Under the pieces are notes generated by a model that was not told where the DNA came from, searched no databases, and saw only the letters and a list, made by a program, of their open reading frames with translations. Below are positions 33,253 through 45,190 of a stretch of 64,000 bases of DNA, piece after piece (positions within the stretch are counted from its first letter, which is position 1; each line of letters begins with the position of its first letter). A program made the translations under genes and the position numbers. Source of the stretch: Calycina herbarum (taxonomy: Eukaryota > Ascomycota > Leotiomycetes > Helotiales > Pezizellaceae); the NCBI GenBank assembly GCA_001414485.1, contig LLEY01000013.1, forward strand, positions 558,001 through 622,000, read 5' to 3'.

Positions 33253-35536
33253 TTCAAAGAGAGTGTTGGTCGGTATTAATTGCCTGTGAGACTGGTGGAG
33301 AGAAAAATTACAACACGAGAAGGCACAGAGTAGTTATATACAATCATTCTGCAAAGTTCATCTAACACCGACAAAAAGTATATGGACTTGCTGCGCAATA
33401 GTTCAAACTCTCATTTAAGCCCAGGCAAGCCTCAAGCCCCAAGGTGAGCCGGTACGATAGGCGAGTATCCCGAAGGAACACCCATCATCCAGCACCCAAC
33501 GAATGAAGGATATGAAGGTACGACGGTTGAAATTGGGGTAGGGTTCGCTTGGAGTTTGCCCAGAGTGGAACCTCGTAGGCGCGGAGAGGTTCTATGGGCT
33601 GCGACCCCAATCCTTCAGAATGTGCTGGAACCTGTCAAAGACCCTAGCAGAGAGACCCCCAGATTTAGGGCTGAAACCTCTAGTCGGACTTAGGGAACTT
33701 GTGAGATTTTACGAAGGCCATCGTACCTGAGAGAAACTACCTTCAAATTAGGTGACCCTTTATCCTCTGGAACAAAAGATGATTACTGCGACACACATTC
33801 AATACATGATGTGAGCGGCCCCAGACTCATGCCATGGGAATTACTCGTGCAGAACAATGATGACTCGCACCCTATAAGTAAAGACTAAAAAGAATTTCAA
33901 ACATTGTAAAAGCAAGAAGACAATCTAGAAATAACTGATTAAAAGAATTGCGGATATTTTACTCCGTTCCTCCTGAAAATTGAAGGGCGGACCACGACAA
34001 GTGTGTAGAGGCTGTGTGCCGTCTTACATAAGCTTCTTGACACGTGTTGAGGTATACACAATTAAGGTTTGGGATCAAAAATAGAATGCTTACAGTAATG
34101 AAAATGGAAAACTGGGATAGAAAGCACCCTGGGTCCTCATGATCGGACTTTATGCCTACATGAAGACCTCCAATAACAGGGGATGTCAAAATTGTCTTGG
34201 AACATTTAGAGCAGTATCGCGAGATGACAAGGAAAGAAGAGATCGATCATACGAAGCAGGAAATAGGAAAATTGAATCTTCCCAAACACTGCTAGAAGAC
34301 AAAGCATCGTATGTCGTTTGAGTGAATCCGCCAATTTGACCGCATCGAGTGGGCATGAAGCTAATGTAGGAGTTAGCTACACTTACAGAATGAGCCCTAT
34401 CAGCTGAGAATAAGGTTAAATTTCCAACCCCGTGGAAAGAGTAGTTCGTTGCTAATTCGAAGCATGAAGTAATGCAAGGGAGGGTAGGTGATACGACTGT
34501 CGTCGTTCAGCGGGCCAATAAGAATTTTGATCCTTCAGGATTCGAGACAATGATATATGGCATGCATACAACAGAAAGCCTGTAAAGGAGTATGTATCGA
34601 ATCCAATCATGTCGTTCAGACTGTTGCTGTGCCCCGAGTTATACGACCTGCTACACAGTATGCCACCTTGGCCGTTCAATAATTTGCCATTGTAAACAAG
34701 AGCGACTGGAGCCCTGGAACCCCCCGATGTTGCCATGAACTGTGCCTTTAAGCTGACTTTTCACCGATCATCTGAAAACTGGTGATCCGGTAGCACTTTG
34801 TCTTTCCCGAGAACCGAGATTTCTGGGTCTTAAGCTTGGCAATTCCCAAATGTTGCTTGCCTGGCAAGAGCAAATGGTTTTCGAAGTCCAAGGATATGAA
34901 GTGAGAGGGCAAAACCAGAGCAAAACACGTTTCTGAAGATGTTTGGTCTGGTGGTATCTTCCTCGTAATCCAAGCATCACGCCGGCTCCCCGTTGTCTTG
35001 ACTGCATTTGAATAATTGGACAACTGGCTGGCCATTGTTCTACAGCTATGGCGGTGTAGTTGTATATAGAAATCCCCGTGATTCTTTTGTCGTGTCGCTG
35101 TAATGGGTATCGCATCGTAAAACTTTTAATCTGTCCTTGCCATCCCAAACTGGTACTTTGTTTGCTGGCTTCGTGTGTATCGTCGACTAGCTACCGCTCT
35201 TTCCAGCAAGCCCGGCTTTTTCTTTGCATATCCAATGACCCCGTTTGTGTCGAGTTTGTTGGGTCGCTCGAATCGGATATTGAATCGAGCGGTTTTGCGA
35301 CAGGCAAAGTACCCGTCGTAGGGGGCGGTTCGGTGGCATACGGTGCGCTTGAATCAAACTACAGATATAGATCCGCGAGTAGGCTATTCCGAAGTTGAAT
35401 AAAGTATCTTAGAAATGGGAGAGATTGTTGCGTTTTCAAAGAGTTAAGGTCTCCCCGCCCGAATATAACCCTGGAGAGCCTCAGTCCAACACTGGCTTCA
35501 CTGTGGAAAAGGCGACAGTAAAAAGGTATTTTTATC
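33253..35536. other. intergenic, no supportable gene
   Basis: About 2.3 kb upstream of the S41-like gene, up to the foldback element. Minus-strand frames near 34450-35150 are open but show no domain or splice pairing. Confidence 0.55.
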
Positions 35537-35538
35537 TA

Positions 35539-35969
35539 ACGTGGTTTATCAGCGAGTCGATCATATCAGCGAGTCGATCACTAAAAATACATACAAAAAA
35601 CGTCTGTGCAACCCTAGTAAAAATCTGTAATTCTTAATAAAAATTCCTAAAATTAAAAACCTTACTTTATTACTATATATGTAAATAATATTAGAAATCT
35701 TAGATACTAACTAATTATAATAGCTAAGTTATTAAAGAAATTAAAAAAAATCTATGAATACAGGGGTAATTTTAAGCGAATCGTTAGTTATAGCTAGTAA
35801 GCGTTTAAAAATTTCAATATTACTTATTTATATAGTAATAAAGTAGATTTTTTAATTTTATTAATTTTTATTAAGAATTACAGATTTTTACTAGGGTTGC
35901 ACAGACATTTTTTGTATGTATTTTTAGTGATCGACTCGCTGATATGATCGACTCGCTGATAAACCACAT
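35539..35969. mobile_element. foldback MITE with TA target duplication
   Basis: A 431-base element flanked by TA (35537-35538 and 35970-35971). Its arms are near-perfect inverted repeats of about 150 bases, so most of the element can fold on itself. Each arm begins A(C/T)GTGGTTTATCAGCG and holds two direct copies of ATCAGCGAGTCGATCA, a likely transposase-binding repeat. Many differences between the arms are C/T or G/A. There is no coding capacity. The end motif resembles that of the larger element at 47338-49848, the plausible source of its transposase family. Confidence 0.9.
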
Positions 35970-36380
35970 TAGCTCAATTTTCTAGAAACTTAGCACATTT
36001 TTATTAAACATTCATTTCAACTGCCTAAACGGTTAGGCTAATTAATGCTTTACATGGTACAATAAAGTGGGCACAGCAAAGCTATTTACTACTTCGTGTT
36101 GGCTGTCTTCTAGATGTTTGGGCTCCATCAACAGTTATCGGTCAGGAGTGTCACTTCAAGAAACCAAATTCATACACAAATGTATGTACAGTCATCCAAA
36201 TTTACAAACTCAATCCCAAATCATCCTTAAACCTTCATCCCATCATTTCCATGCCCCAAAAATCCATACTCATATACACACAAAACTCCCTTTCCCAACC
36301 ATTCGTCCTTCCCTAAATCATATACAAGAATTTTGCTTCAAGACCTCCCGTATAACCCAATTCCCCCAAGCCTCCTTTCA

Positions 36381-37918
36381 TCAAATAACCCTTGCCCAAT
36401 CAGTTTCCCCAGTTAAAACAAAGCTCTCCCATCTCACCCCAGGCCCCCATTGCCTTTCATCGCCTTCCCGGTCACTCTCCATGTGCGTCCCGTTCTTCTC
36501 CTTCACCACTCCCGCCCATTTCCTCACAAGACTCCTCCAATAACAAACTTCGGCAGCTTCACTTATGATACCTCCCTCTCCCACATGTAGATTTCGTTGT
36601 CGCTCTGCGATCCCCTTTGCCACATCGTCATGATTTCGTAACCACTCGATTGTCTGCTCGAGATCACTCCAATCCGGCTGTACAAATATGATATTCGCGT
36701 TTTCGGGTGTGTACGAGGTGGGCCATCGCGGATTTGGGGAGGGTCGTAAGGAGGAGGTATAGGAGGGACTGAAGGGTAGAGAATGGGAGTAGAGGGGTCG
36801 CATTAGGTGGGTTGTGTGCATCAGATATGTTGGAGGCGGAGTGAGGATTACTGATTTGCATGCTTGGTGGAAAGGAAGCCGTCCAGAATATGTGACTCCC
36901 TTTTTCGAAATACCAGATTAGTTCTTGGCCCCTAGAGAAGAATTGGTCGAAAGAACGTACCTCGGTATAGATGATATATTTGTATTTACAGAAATCCTCA
37001 ATGCTGATGGCATTTTCTGCATCCACGCCATTCATCACCCATTTCATATCTTGTACATCCGCCCAATCTCTTCCCTTTGTAGCTTCGATCAATTTCGGTC
37101 GTAGTTGTGTATTTCCTAAACTGTTGAACCATACCGTTCCCCTCCAAACCGCCTTCTCGATCTTGCCATGCCAGCCCAGCTCCTTTTCCACCACGGCGAT
37201 CTTCGAAAGCGCTTCGTCTACTGTGCCGATAAATCGTTTTGGCCAGGACCAGAACGAGAAATGTGGCATAAGCCAATAATTTCCCTGTACTTTGGGATCA
37301 TTGCTTCGCGAGAAAGACCATGCATTCTGCCGTGGACTATCGATTATGCTCACAGCAAAGACTGTGTCTGGGAGAGGAGTGGGAGAAGTGAGGATGGCTC
37401 GATGTAAGGAGTGAAGAACTGCCTGTCGTTCGAAAAGCATGTCGCGGTTTGGTCTTCTCTCTGCGGATATAATATACAACTATAATAAGCAATATTTTAG
37501 CTTAGATCCCAAAGTCAAACCACCGCGAAGGGGAGAAACTATACTGCAGTAGCTGAGGAACTCCTACCTTATTATTTTTGATCCTGCCCTCCACCAGACC
37601 GCTGGTATCATCACTTGATTTTTCCAGTTCGAATCCATTTCCACCTAGTCGCTGTACACTCAAATCAATCTCTCTTATCAGTCCTGGGAAAGTCCGCAAA
37701 CACTCCCCCTCGCCCATGCCCAAATTTGGAAGAGGTTCATGGGAGAAACTGTACTTCGTCGAGGGAGGGCTTCCGTCGGAAGAGTTAAGGCCAAAAAAGA
37801 AGGTGATAAAAGCAAAGCAAATAAAAGCAACCAAAGCACGGAAGAAAGGTTTCCGTCGTTGAGTGCTAAGGACCGCCATGGTTGGTGATACTTCAACTTG
37901 AGGTACAGATGAGGGCAT
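36381..37918 (-). CDS. glycosyltransferase family 90 (CAP10-like) protein (462 aa)
   Basis: Three exons (37918-37568, 37479-36961, 36899-36381), all phase 0, give 462 residues. It is a type II membrane protein: a short cytosolic tail, one helix (about 27-44, RALVAFICFAFITFFFGL), then a lumenal catalytic domain. Family signatures in order: AERRPNRDMLFERQ, NYWLMPHFSFWSWPKRFIG, KIEKAVWRGTVWFNS with GNTQLRPKLIE, WADVQDMKW, IEDFCKYKYIIYTE, GVTYSGRLPFHQACKSVILT, NANIIFVQPDWSDLE and EAAEVCYWRSLVRKWAGVV. GT90 includes the capsule protein Cap10 and beta-1,2-xylosyltransferases, so it probably adds sugars to glycans in the Golgi. The donor and acceptor cannot be read from sequence. A start 50 codons upstream is open but is not needed. 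Confidence 0.9.
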
Positions 37919-38747
37919 CAACGTGGTTCCATTGTACGCAGAAAGATCCAACAGGAAAAGGAAAGGATGAAAGCCAATATGAAAAACAAAATTGAAGGAA
38001 ATAATGGATCGTGGACTCCCGAACTCAATGGAGCCCAGTAAATGCCGGGCACAAGACCTGGAGGGCAAGACGCGCCGAACAGCCTAATTTACCGCAAATC
38101 ACATCTTATCGCGGTGACGATGCCACGTTGATTAGATTTTGGAGATTGACGATTGCTCGATAAGATTAAGCTTCGATAGCATCATCTTAACCTGGGTGTT
38201 GCAGCACATGGCGATTGTTTGAGGTTGATTGTTTGTGGAGAGGAAGAGGAAGTTTGAAATTACTCTTGATTTCCGAAATCCCGGGGTTCTTGGGTGGGGG
38301 TAAATTTCACGTGCGGACGTGGTAAAGTGGGGGTCTTCCCTCTTTCGACCCGGATTTCATCGTTGGCTTGGATAAGATCAGGTTAAAAAAAAGTGTAAGA
38401 AGTGTCTACATTATCCGCAATGATCAGCCATTTAATTGTCTTCTCGGTGCCAGTCCTCGCTTCTATTTGGTTCAGTCAGGGTCACGATCACGATCCTCAG
38501 TAATTACAGTTACAATTATGGAGTTGGTAATATTTGAATATGAAATAATTTACTTGATTATAGAACAATTCATATTTCTAGAAGGCAACCTTCATTTTCT
38601 CGTCGAGTGGTCGCATGAGTAGTAGTTTAGAAGCTAGCAAAAACGCAAGACAGCAGCTAAGCGAGGGAAAACAAACGGTTACTCACCTACAAAACTCCCA
38701 TCTCCAAACCAAGCCATTATTGAACTCTTTGATCCTTCCTCTTAAGC
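37919..38747. other. intergenic upstream of the GT90 gene
   Basis: About 830 bases holding the GT90 promoter. A CACGTG E-box-like site lies near 38310. No gene is supportable. Confidence 0.5.
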
Positions 38748-39139
38748 CTACAACCTCTCAAAGCCAAGTCGCAGAAACCCAAACAAAGACCGAGGTCGCA
38801 CTGGAGAAGGAGAAAGTTCCTCTTTCCCTACTATCCTCTTTCTTTCTTTAGCCGCTGCAGCAGCGATCTCATAGCTATACTCCACCGGAGGAATTCTACC
38901 CTCCAGTCTTCTTCTTGTCTCAGTAGTATAAACTTTCCTGAAATCGCGAGGTTCCTTACAGTCCTCGCAGATATCATTGGTTAGGATGGTACGTGTTCCC
39001 TCTTTGTCCAAGAGGGAGTGGACACAAAATGGACCGGTCAACTGAGTTCTGGAACGACTGCCTTGAGCACAGAGTCGTGTGGTAATAATCTCACCCCAGT
39101 GGCCGCACTTTTTGTACTCGGATATTCAATTTGACACAT
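38748..39139 (-). pseudogene. small cysteine-containing protein, apparent N-terminal frameshift
   Basis: From about 39119 the minus strand reads EYKKCGHWGEIITTRLCAQG, then FCVHSLL, NDICEDCKEP and a basic C-terminus ending at 38748 (GFLRLGFERL). CGH-x9-C followed by C and C-x2-C is a common layout in small, possibly zinc-binding proteins of filamentous fungi, which often start MC-x-I/V. An ATG at 39139 begins MCQIEY but is one base out of frame with the rest, and the in-frame upstream codon is a stop. Either one base is missing, or a short first exon lies elsewhere. Function unknown. Confidence 0.45.
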
Positions 39140-40807
39140 CTTTAAGAGGAAATTGTGGGGTTATGGTGTTGGTTTCGGGTTGTTGAATTAGTAATATACT
39201 TTTTGCTTCTTTATCTTAATGAGCAATTCTTTTGTTGGAACAGGTTTTGATGGTCTGTAAGTTACATTTATGAAATAGTTTAGGGGAATAGACTTTGAGC
39301 TTTTAGATCGGGAATTAGCTCTAACTCGTGACTGAAGAGACATTCTCTACTCAAACCAAACCTCTTCTTTATTTTGATAGAATATGAATACCAAACTTTG
39401 TTCACCAAAAGGTTTAATCGCTTTATTTATTACTTTTTATGGATAAAACTTTCGGTTGAAATTCCTTTATGTGAATAAATTATATTAATGAGGGAAAGCA
39501 AAACTGTGAAGCATTTGCTAGATGTTTTTCAGGCGCCAAAACTTTCATTTGGGCAAGGGAGACAAAAGAGGAACAAATTAGCTCATTCAAAAACTGTGGG
39601 TATTAAAACAGAACCCTAAATAAACAGCACCATTATGCGGTCCATATCTTGGTCCTTTGTGCAGCCATTTCCCCTTACTTTCCAAGATCCCCAAAACGAT
39701 ACCATGCACTTCACTCAGCAAATTAATGGAATCCCAATCATTGTGGAGGAGCCAAGTGGACTAATCCAACGTTCGGATATAACCTTCCGCCTTGAAATAG
39801 ATTTAGATCTACAGGTTTTTGCGTTGGTTTCGAGGGAGTTAGGATGCCCGCTTAGTGACTCTATCGCCGCAATACTACGGGAAATCGCCATACCACTCTA
39901 TGAAGAAGAGAGTATCAAGATTGCACGCAACGGCCAACTTGATGAACGATCAACGAGCTGGATGCCTCTCTTGCTTCCAGGTCTTCTAAACCGCCATGGT
40001 CTCGGGGGCAGCGGGCTCTGATGAAATCCTGGTACTGGGTTCTCAGAGTGTTCCGAAATGAAAATGGGACATTCCTCAAAGTTCATTAGCCCTACTTGGA
40101 GAGTGGATAGCCAGGTGCATGCAAGGAATGAGATTAACGGCCATGAATGTTTTACTTACTGCTTTTATGTGTAGCGGTTCTACCCCCAAAGTAAAGGTTT
40201 TTGTCGGGAAGGGACATAGGCCACTTCTCTACGCTGAATTACCAATAGACCAAGAGAGTTAAGACCAGGAATTTCCGCAGCAATCCTCACAAAAGGGTAG
40301 GGCCCAGTAAAAATACTAACGATGCATTGCAGACAGAGACTTTGAAGAGACTCGTCTAAAATAGCATCAGACTTATACTTCCATTCCCTTAATTCAAACT
40401 CAACCCTATTTACACTCTTGTTCCCCTTTTATCAAATTGTGAATTCTATATCTTTAAAAACTATCTTTCTCTCACCTATTCATATGATTAAAACTCTCTT
40501 ATTTGAACTCCTTACAAACATGATCTGAAATAATTAGGAGAATCAACGAAATCGGAGTTTTATGACTTGTGCGTTAAATCATCCTAGAATAGTCTACCTC
40601 AACTACCCAATTTGTGCGAGCGTGTCTCGAAAGAATTCATGACATCTTTGTTTGCAACAACAAAACACAAAGCCTTGTTTCATTCAACAACTAGTCTCGG
40701 ATTCTTTCATCCTGGTCTTTTTGTCTCTCCTAAGCACAAAGAAAAGGTTTGAAGGTTAGGTATTGTTTGGGGAAAGTTCAGAGCAGATAACAATAATTAG
40801 AATTGAC
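39140..40807. other. intergenic, at most one weak ORF
   Basis: About 1.7 kb. Apart from the 128-codon frame at 39635-40021 (separate entry), I see nothing coding. The last 100 bases are the promoter of the RING gene. Confidence 0.5.
39635..40021 (+). CDS. possible small hypothetical protein (128 aa)
   Basis: A single ATG-started frame with reasonably balanced composition (DITFRLEIDLDLQVFALVSR, then LGCPLSDSIAAILREIAIPL). There is no signal peptide, domain or intron. A TTAAAA/CCCTAAATAAA stretch lies just upstream. It could be chance. Confidence 0.25.
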   Translation: MRSISWSFVQPFPLTFQDPQNDTMHFTQQINGIPIIVEEPSGLIQRSDITFRLEIDLDLQVFALVSRELGCPLSDSIAAILREIAIPLYEEESIKIARNGQLDERSTSWMPLLLPGLLNRHGLGGSGL

Positions 40808-40815
40808 TATAAAAA
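40808..40815 (+). promoter_or_regulatory. TATA box of tandem-RING gene
   Basis: TATAAAAA lies about 105 bases upstream of the ATG at 40915 (context CAAAATG). Confidence 0.5.
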
Positions 40816-40914
40816 TACACTACCAGGAATTTGTAAGTTTCCACATCACATTTCACGTTTCCATCATACTCAATTCTTCAGAAAATCTTGATCCATACAC
40901 ACATACATTTCAAA

Positions 40915-42111
40915 ATGTTGACAGCCGATTTCAAATTTGGAGGCGTGGACGCACCCGTAGAGGATTGTCCGATCTGTCATCGCCCTGTAGACCGTAATGA
41001 TATTCGAGTGGTAAATCCATGCGGTCATTGCTTTTGCGATACCTGCATCAAATCATGGACCACTACCAACCATACCTGCCCTTGGGAGTGCGGTCCTATC
41101 GACTCCCTTACGAACCCAAATGAGCTGGGAACTTGTGGGGTTTGCAAGGAGATACTTACCTCGGAATCGGATTTCGCGATATTGAAGTCTGAGCCAAATA
41201 AGGTTTGCGATCATGTGTTCCATGTTCGGTGTTTGAAGAATTCGTTCAAGACTCATCGCTTGGAATGTCCTACTTGCTATGTTATTCCAGTCATCTCGAT
41301 GATCAATCGTTCCGGGGAAACGGAACTACTCTTGCCCATAACCTGGTACTTGAGCCCACCATTCGGATCGCATACTAATGCAAATTTGAGCATCCGGACT
41401 ACCGAGAACGACGTAGTCGAGCTCATAGACGAGCAAAGTCTCTGCATCTCGCAATCCGACGAGTCTCAGCACGAAATTCTTCTCCCCGAAACCAAAACAC
41501 TCTGGACCCGTAAGCTGTGCATCGTATGGAACCCGGACGAAGAGTATCCTCTTAATCCCAATCCACATCCTTCAAAAGAAGATGTTCTTCGCCTGCAAGA
41601 ATCTATGGCGGAAATTGATACAATAATCAAGACTCACTTGGCAGGGGATGGTATGAACCATTATAAACAGTCGAGCGACAATTTATACTTTCCAAGTCCT
41701 CGCCGAATCCGAACAACCCGCCTACGAAACACAATGGAGATCAAGCGATCCTCCAATGGTGTTCTTGTAGAAGGTGTTGCCGAACGAAAGTTTGTTGAGA
41801 TCAAGTGGACAACTGAGATTGTTGAGAGACTCTCCTCGGGACTAGAGAGCACTCAGCCAGGTGTCACACTGCGAGAGCCTCAATGGGATGGTTGGAAGCA
41901 ACTTAATGAAGCAGTAGAGAAAATTCAAGCTTTCGTCCTACCAAGCGATCTTGATCTCGACAAGACAAACATCAAGTACGAACCTTGGATGCGATTCTTA
42001 CGCCGAAAGGCTTCCCCCTTCGTCTCTCGTATGCAGCTAGCTTTTCTACGAGTCATGGATTCCAGCGATCTTCAAAGAGATTTTGAAGCGCCGGAGTACA
42101 TTGAGGGCTAG
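40915..42111 (+). CDS. tandem RING-finger protein, candidate E3 ubiquitin ligase (398 aa)
   Basis: An intron-free frame. The start chosen is the Met at 40915, nine codons into the longest frame, because of its better context and position just before the first zinc finger. RING 1: C18-x2-C21-x14-C36-x-H38-x2-C41-x2-C44-x10-C55-x3-C59. RING 2 follows directly: C74-x2-C77-x20-C98-x-H100-x2-H103-x2-C106-x11-C118-x2-C121, an RING-H2 pattern. There is no visible in-between-RING domain or third catalytic-Cys RING, so it is not a canonical RBR ligase. Residues 125-398 have no recognised domain but include helical segments. By family knowledge such RINGs recruit ubiquitin-charged E2 enzymes; the substrate is unknown. 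It lies next to the BTB-like gene pair, whose class can act as cullin-3 adaptors; any link is speculation. Confidence 0.85.
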   Translation: MLTADFKFGGVDAPVEDCPICHRPVDRNDIRVVNPCGHCFCDTCIKSWTTTNHTCPWECGPIDSLTNPNELGTCGVCKEILTSESDFAILKSEPNKVCDHVFHVRCLKNSFKTHRLECPTCYVIPVISMINRSGETELLLPITWYLSPPFGSHTNANLSIRTTENDVVELIDEQSLCISQSDESQHEILLPETKTLWTRKLCIVWNPDEEYPLNPNPHPSKEDVLRLQESMAEIDTIIKTHLAGDGMNHYKQSSDNLYFPSPRRIRTTRLRNTMEIKRSSNGVLVEGVAERKFVEIKWTTEIVERLSSGLESTQPGVTLREPQWDGWKQLNEAVEKIQAFVLPSDLDLDKTNIKYEPWMRFLRRKASPFVSRMQLAFLRVMDSSDLQRDFEAPEYIEG

Positions 42112-43104
42112 GTGCAGTAGAACTCAAGTCGCCCACCCCCTGGTCCCCCACATCTAAAATGATTATATCCCCCCCACAGCTAGAACCATCTTCCTCAATG
42201 GAAAATGTGCGAAAAAATTAATTTAACTTCCCAAAAAATCAGAATCGACTGAATCACAAATTATAAATCTTAAATCGTAAATCGCATTTTGATCAGATTA
42301 TAAGCTGCATAAGCTACACCACAAACAATATTCAATCATTGCTATCAGTGGACGAATTTCCGAAGATAGATGAGCGAGTGACTAGATTATATAGCGCAAG
42401 CTGTTGAAACTGCTGGGGTCATTAAATCGTATCAAACAACGCAATCCCCAAACTTCGTATTGCAATCTTGGAAGACTTGGCACCAAATTAGAATGACTTA
42501 GTATCTCTGGTAGATATCAACAAGATATGCCATGAGAATTGATAGATATGGTGTGTGAAAAGTACATGAAACAGTTTTAGAGAAAATAGCTTTGAATACT
42601 AGAATGATCTAGAGTCTTGCGATGGACATTCAAACAGTCAGTCAAGATTTCAGGTTCGTGCCTGCTTCCCTTGCACTCTCTAGGGTAATTCAAATACATT
42701 ATTCTAAATATTGGGAACAATTCAAAACTAACCTAAATGGTCTAGCTTAGACAGTTAAAACAATCAACTTTAATTGCCCTAAACTATCTAGGCTAAGTCC
42801 TAGAAATGTAGAATATCAGATTTTTTATTTACTGCCACTTTCGGGTGGACAGTAATTCACTTAAGTTTTAGTTTGCATCATCTCAAGGCAACTTTGTGTA
42901 AAGTGGAAGAAACATATTCATTTATCGAGAAGTATGTGACAGAGGAAGCGATCTACCTCCGCATGTCAGATCTTACTGAACTAGCGAACGAAGTATCAAA
43001 TCGTATCCATCAACCTTTTAAATAATAGCAAGTCACCCCCGTGTCCGTTCATCCCTTCCAAGAGCACTCCTTCGCGTCTTCGACAACCACCAAGCTCCAT
43101 ACAA
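42112..43104. other. convergent intergenic, nothing recognised
   Basis: About 1 kb, AT-rich, between the 3' ends of the tandem-RING gene and the first BTB-like gene. Confidence 0.55.
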
Positions 43105-44243
43105 CTACCAATTTGTCTCGAGATCGACTGTCCGACCAGTGAATGGTTCAGTGAAGTGTGCTCGGACAAAATTGTCTCTTGAGTTCGCAGGTCTAGTGAT
43201 AGAGCCGATGGTAACATGAACCCACTGCAACAAATTAGCAAATGTTTTTCTTGTTAGCTGAAGAGCCGAGAGCAGCGAGCAAGGATGAACGCCAAAAAGG
43301 GAACAAAGGGAGGGTTGCATACTTGCAGCAATATCTCGGTGCCGGACACGTAATTAAGGATTTTCGGAACATATTTGTACGTATCGTTGCAAAAGTAAGG
43401 TTCGACAGCTGCCATAGCGAAGAGGTCTTGCAGCAAATGGCCTTCTCGCAGTGAAAAGACAGATTTGATATGAGAGTCAGTAAAGTATTTGCACGACATC
43501 CTGTTGCAGTGCATGTTGACAATTCTTTTAAGTGCGAAGGCAAGGTGGTGTTCTAAATTGATGTCCGTGATCTGCCAGTGTTCGGCCAATTGTGCTAAGT
43601 TGATCACATCAGAGATGTCGTTTTTGATTTTCGAAGCACTTCCATTCCAGGTGACATCTTCACGGTGCAACCAGTGAAACAACATCGAGACGCTCTCAGA
43701 CGAGACTATACCAGGGATGCACTTAATCTCCAAAAGCTCGGTTGTCTTGTGAGTGACATCAAGTCGTTTTGCCCAGTACGGCGAGTGTTTTTTGAGAAGG
43801 GGTTGCGAAATAGTGAATAGTTTCGGGGCTGCTACCTCCTTTTGTTTTGGTGGGAAAATGTCGAGGAAGCTTTCAAGGAGGCTCTTTTTGTTGCTGTTAT
43901 CTTGCTGTGATTGGCTTCCCTCCAATTCCCGCGTCTTGTCGTTCTCAAGTTCCTCCATACCCATTAAGGCTTCACGTTGCTCCGAGTCGGCTTCATCGAC
44001 ATATCGGCCGCTCAACAGAACCTTTTCGCCTCTGAAACGGTCGTTATTCGTCTTTTCCTCTTCATCCTTAATTTCCTCTTTGGTTTTTTCAACAACAATT
44101 AGGACAAGTTGAGGACCCGAGGAAATTAACGGAAGAACATTGGCAGCAAATTCAGCAGAGGAAATCTTCTTAGGGGCAATGCCGTATCTCCATTTATAAA
44201 TTGATGGCGGTAGCTCTCTTTCGGGGAACTCAAGGTAAGCCAT
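43105..44243 (-). CDS. BTB/POZ-like protein, paralogue A (346 aa)
   Basis: Exon 1 (44243-43323) and exon 2 (43224-43105) join in phase 0, giving 346 residues. The N-terminal third is charged, with VLIVVEKTKEEIKDEEE. The centre is a divergent BTB-type fold (LFTISQPLLKKHSPYWAKRL, then IVSSESVSMLFHWLHREDV). The C-terminal half is helical (VINLAQLAEHWQITDINLEH, KYFTDSHIKSVFSL, LLQDLFAMAAVEP), ending WVHVTIGS. Gene B (45191-46334) aligns along its whole length, so the two are duplicates in tandem, same strand, about 1 kb apart. The BTB call rests on the LL-x2-SPY motif and fungal family resemblance, so it is moderate. The intron (43322-43225) is homologous to the intron of gene B but sits at a different protein position. 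A TTATATAA lies about 220 bases upstream. Confidence 0.75.
43225..43322 (-). repeat. introner-like element candidate 1 (intron of BTB-like gene A)
   Basis: A 98-base intron with GTATGC donor, TTGCTAAT branch region and TTGCAG acceptor. Its sequence aligns with the intron at 45557-45683 along most of its length, with the last 28 bases differing at only two positions. TGCAAC near the donor and GTTGCA at the acceptor form a short terminal inverted repeat. It splits the LLQ|WVHV position of the protein, where gene B has no intron. Confidence 0.8.
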
Positions 44244-45190
44244 CTTGTCTGAAAGTTTTTTGGGCTTTTTTTGGCGCGGGATTTTCTAGGTGAATGCAAC
44301 AGCAAATGGTAAACACAGCTTGATGTGCTGGAGTGTTGGACGGGGGTTATTCTGGTGTCGCAGTTGTAGGGTTTCGGAGAACAATAGAGGGTACAAGGAC
44401 GATGATAGAGTATGATTGTGATTGACCACAAAAGAGCAAAGTGTCCTAGGTAAGCGGAGATTATATAAGCAATCAAGTGGCCCAAGCTTTGTGGCTAAGA
44501 CTTTACTTATTTCCTGCAATTCTCTATTCACTCGTTCGAAGTCATTCGTTCACAGAAGGTATGTCTGCCCACAACAGCATTTCCAGTCCGATACGCGACC
44601 ACGGACTATAGCACATTTAGTAGAAGTAATAAGACGATTACGAAATGATAAGACGAAATTAAAATATATGAGACTATTTGGGCTCTGTGTGACAGCTTTG
44701 GGGTCGGAAATGTTTATGCTATCAGGGGCTACCACGGAGTGTATCGATTCCGAACTGGTTAAGAGTAGCTGCTCCCTCGATTGTTCCACCAAGACTTGGA
44801 AAATCAATTCCGTTATCCTACAAGGTTGTAACAATTAGATTTATATTGCTTTTGTTGTTCCAGAAGACTAGGAGAAATGTAGAAGGGGAAAGTGCTTCAG
44901 ATGACATTCACATATTCCTGCAACCCCTGGTGGGGCCACGGATTTCAGCAGTTCGACTGTGAGTCTCAAACTTAGCAATTTCATACATCTACGTAAACTT
45001 AAAGTCAGTAAAGGTAAAATAATTTATGATCACGAAAAGGTAATTAACCACGGGAATTCTCCCCATTAGCTAAGCTTTGAAGAAATAGATCCAGTACCTA
45101 TTCAGCTACCCTAAATGCCCATCCTTTCATGTCTTAGCTCGAATCTTTGCTTTTGCCAGTCCTCTCTGTCACTTGTGCTAGATTCCTTGT
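44244..45190. other. intergenic between BTB-like paralogues
   Basis: About 950 bases holding the promoter of gene A and the 3' flank of gene B. There is no further gene. Confidence 0.55.
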
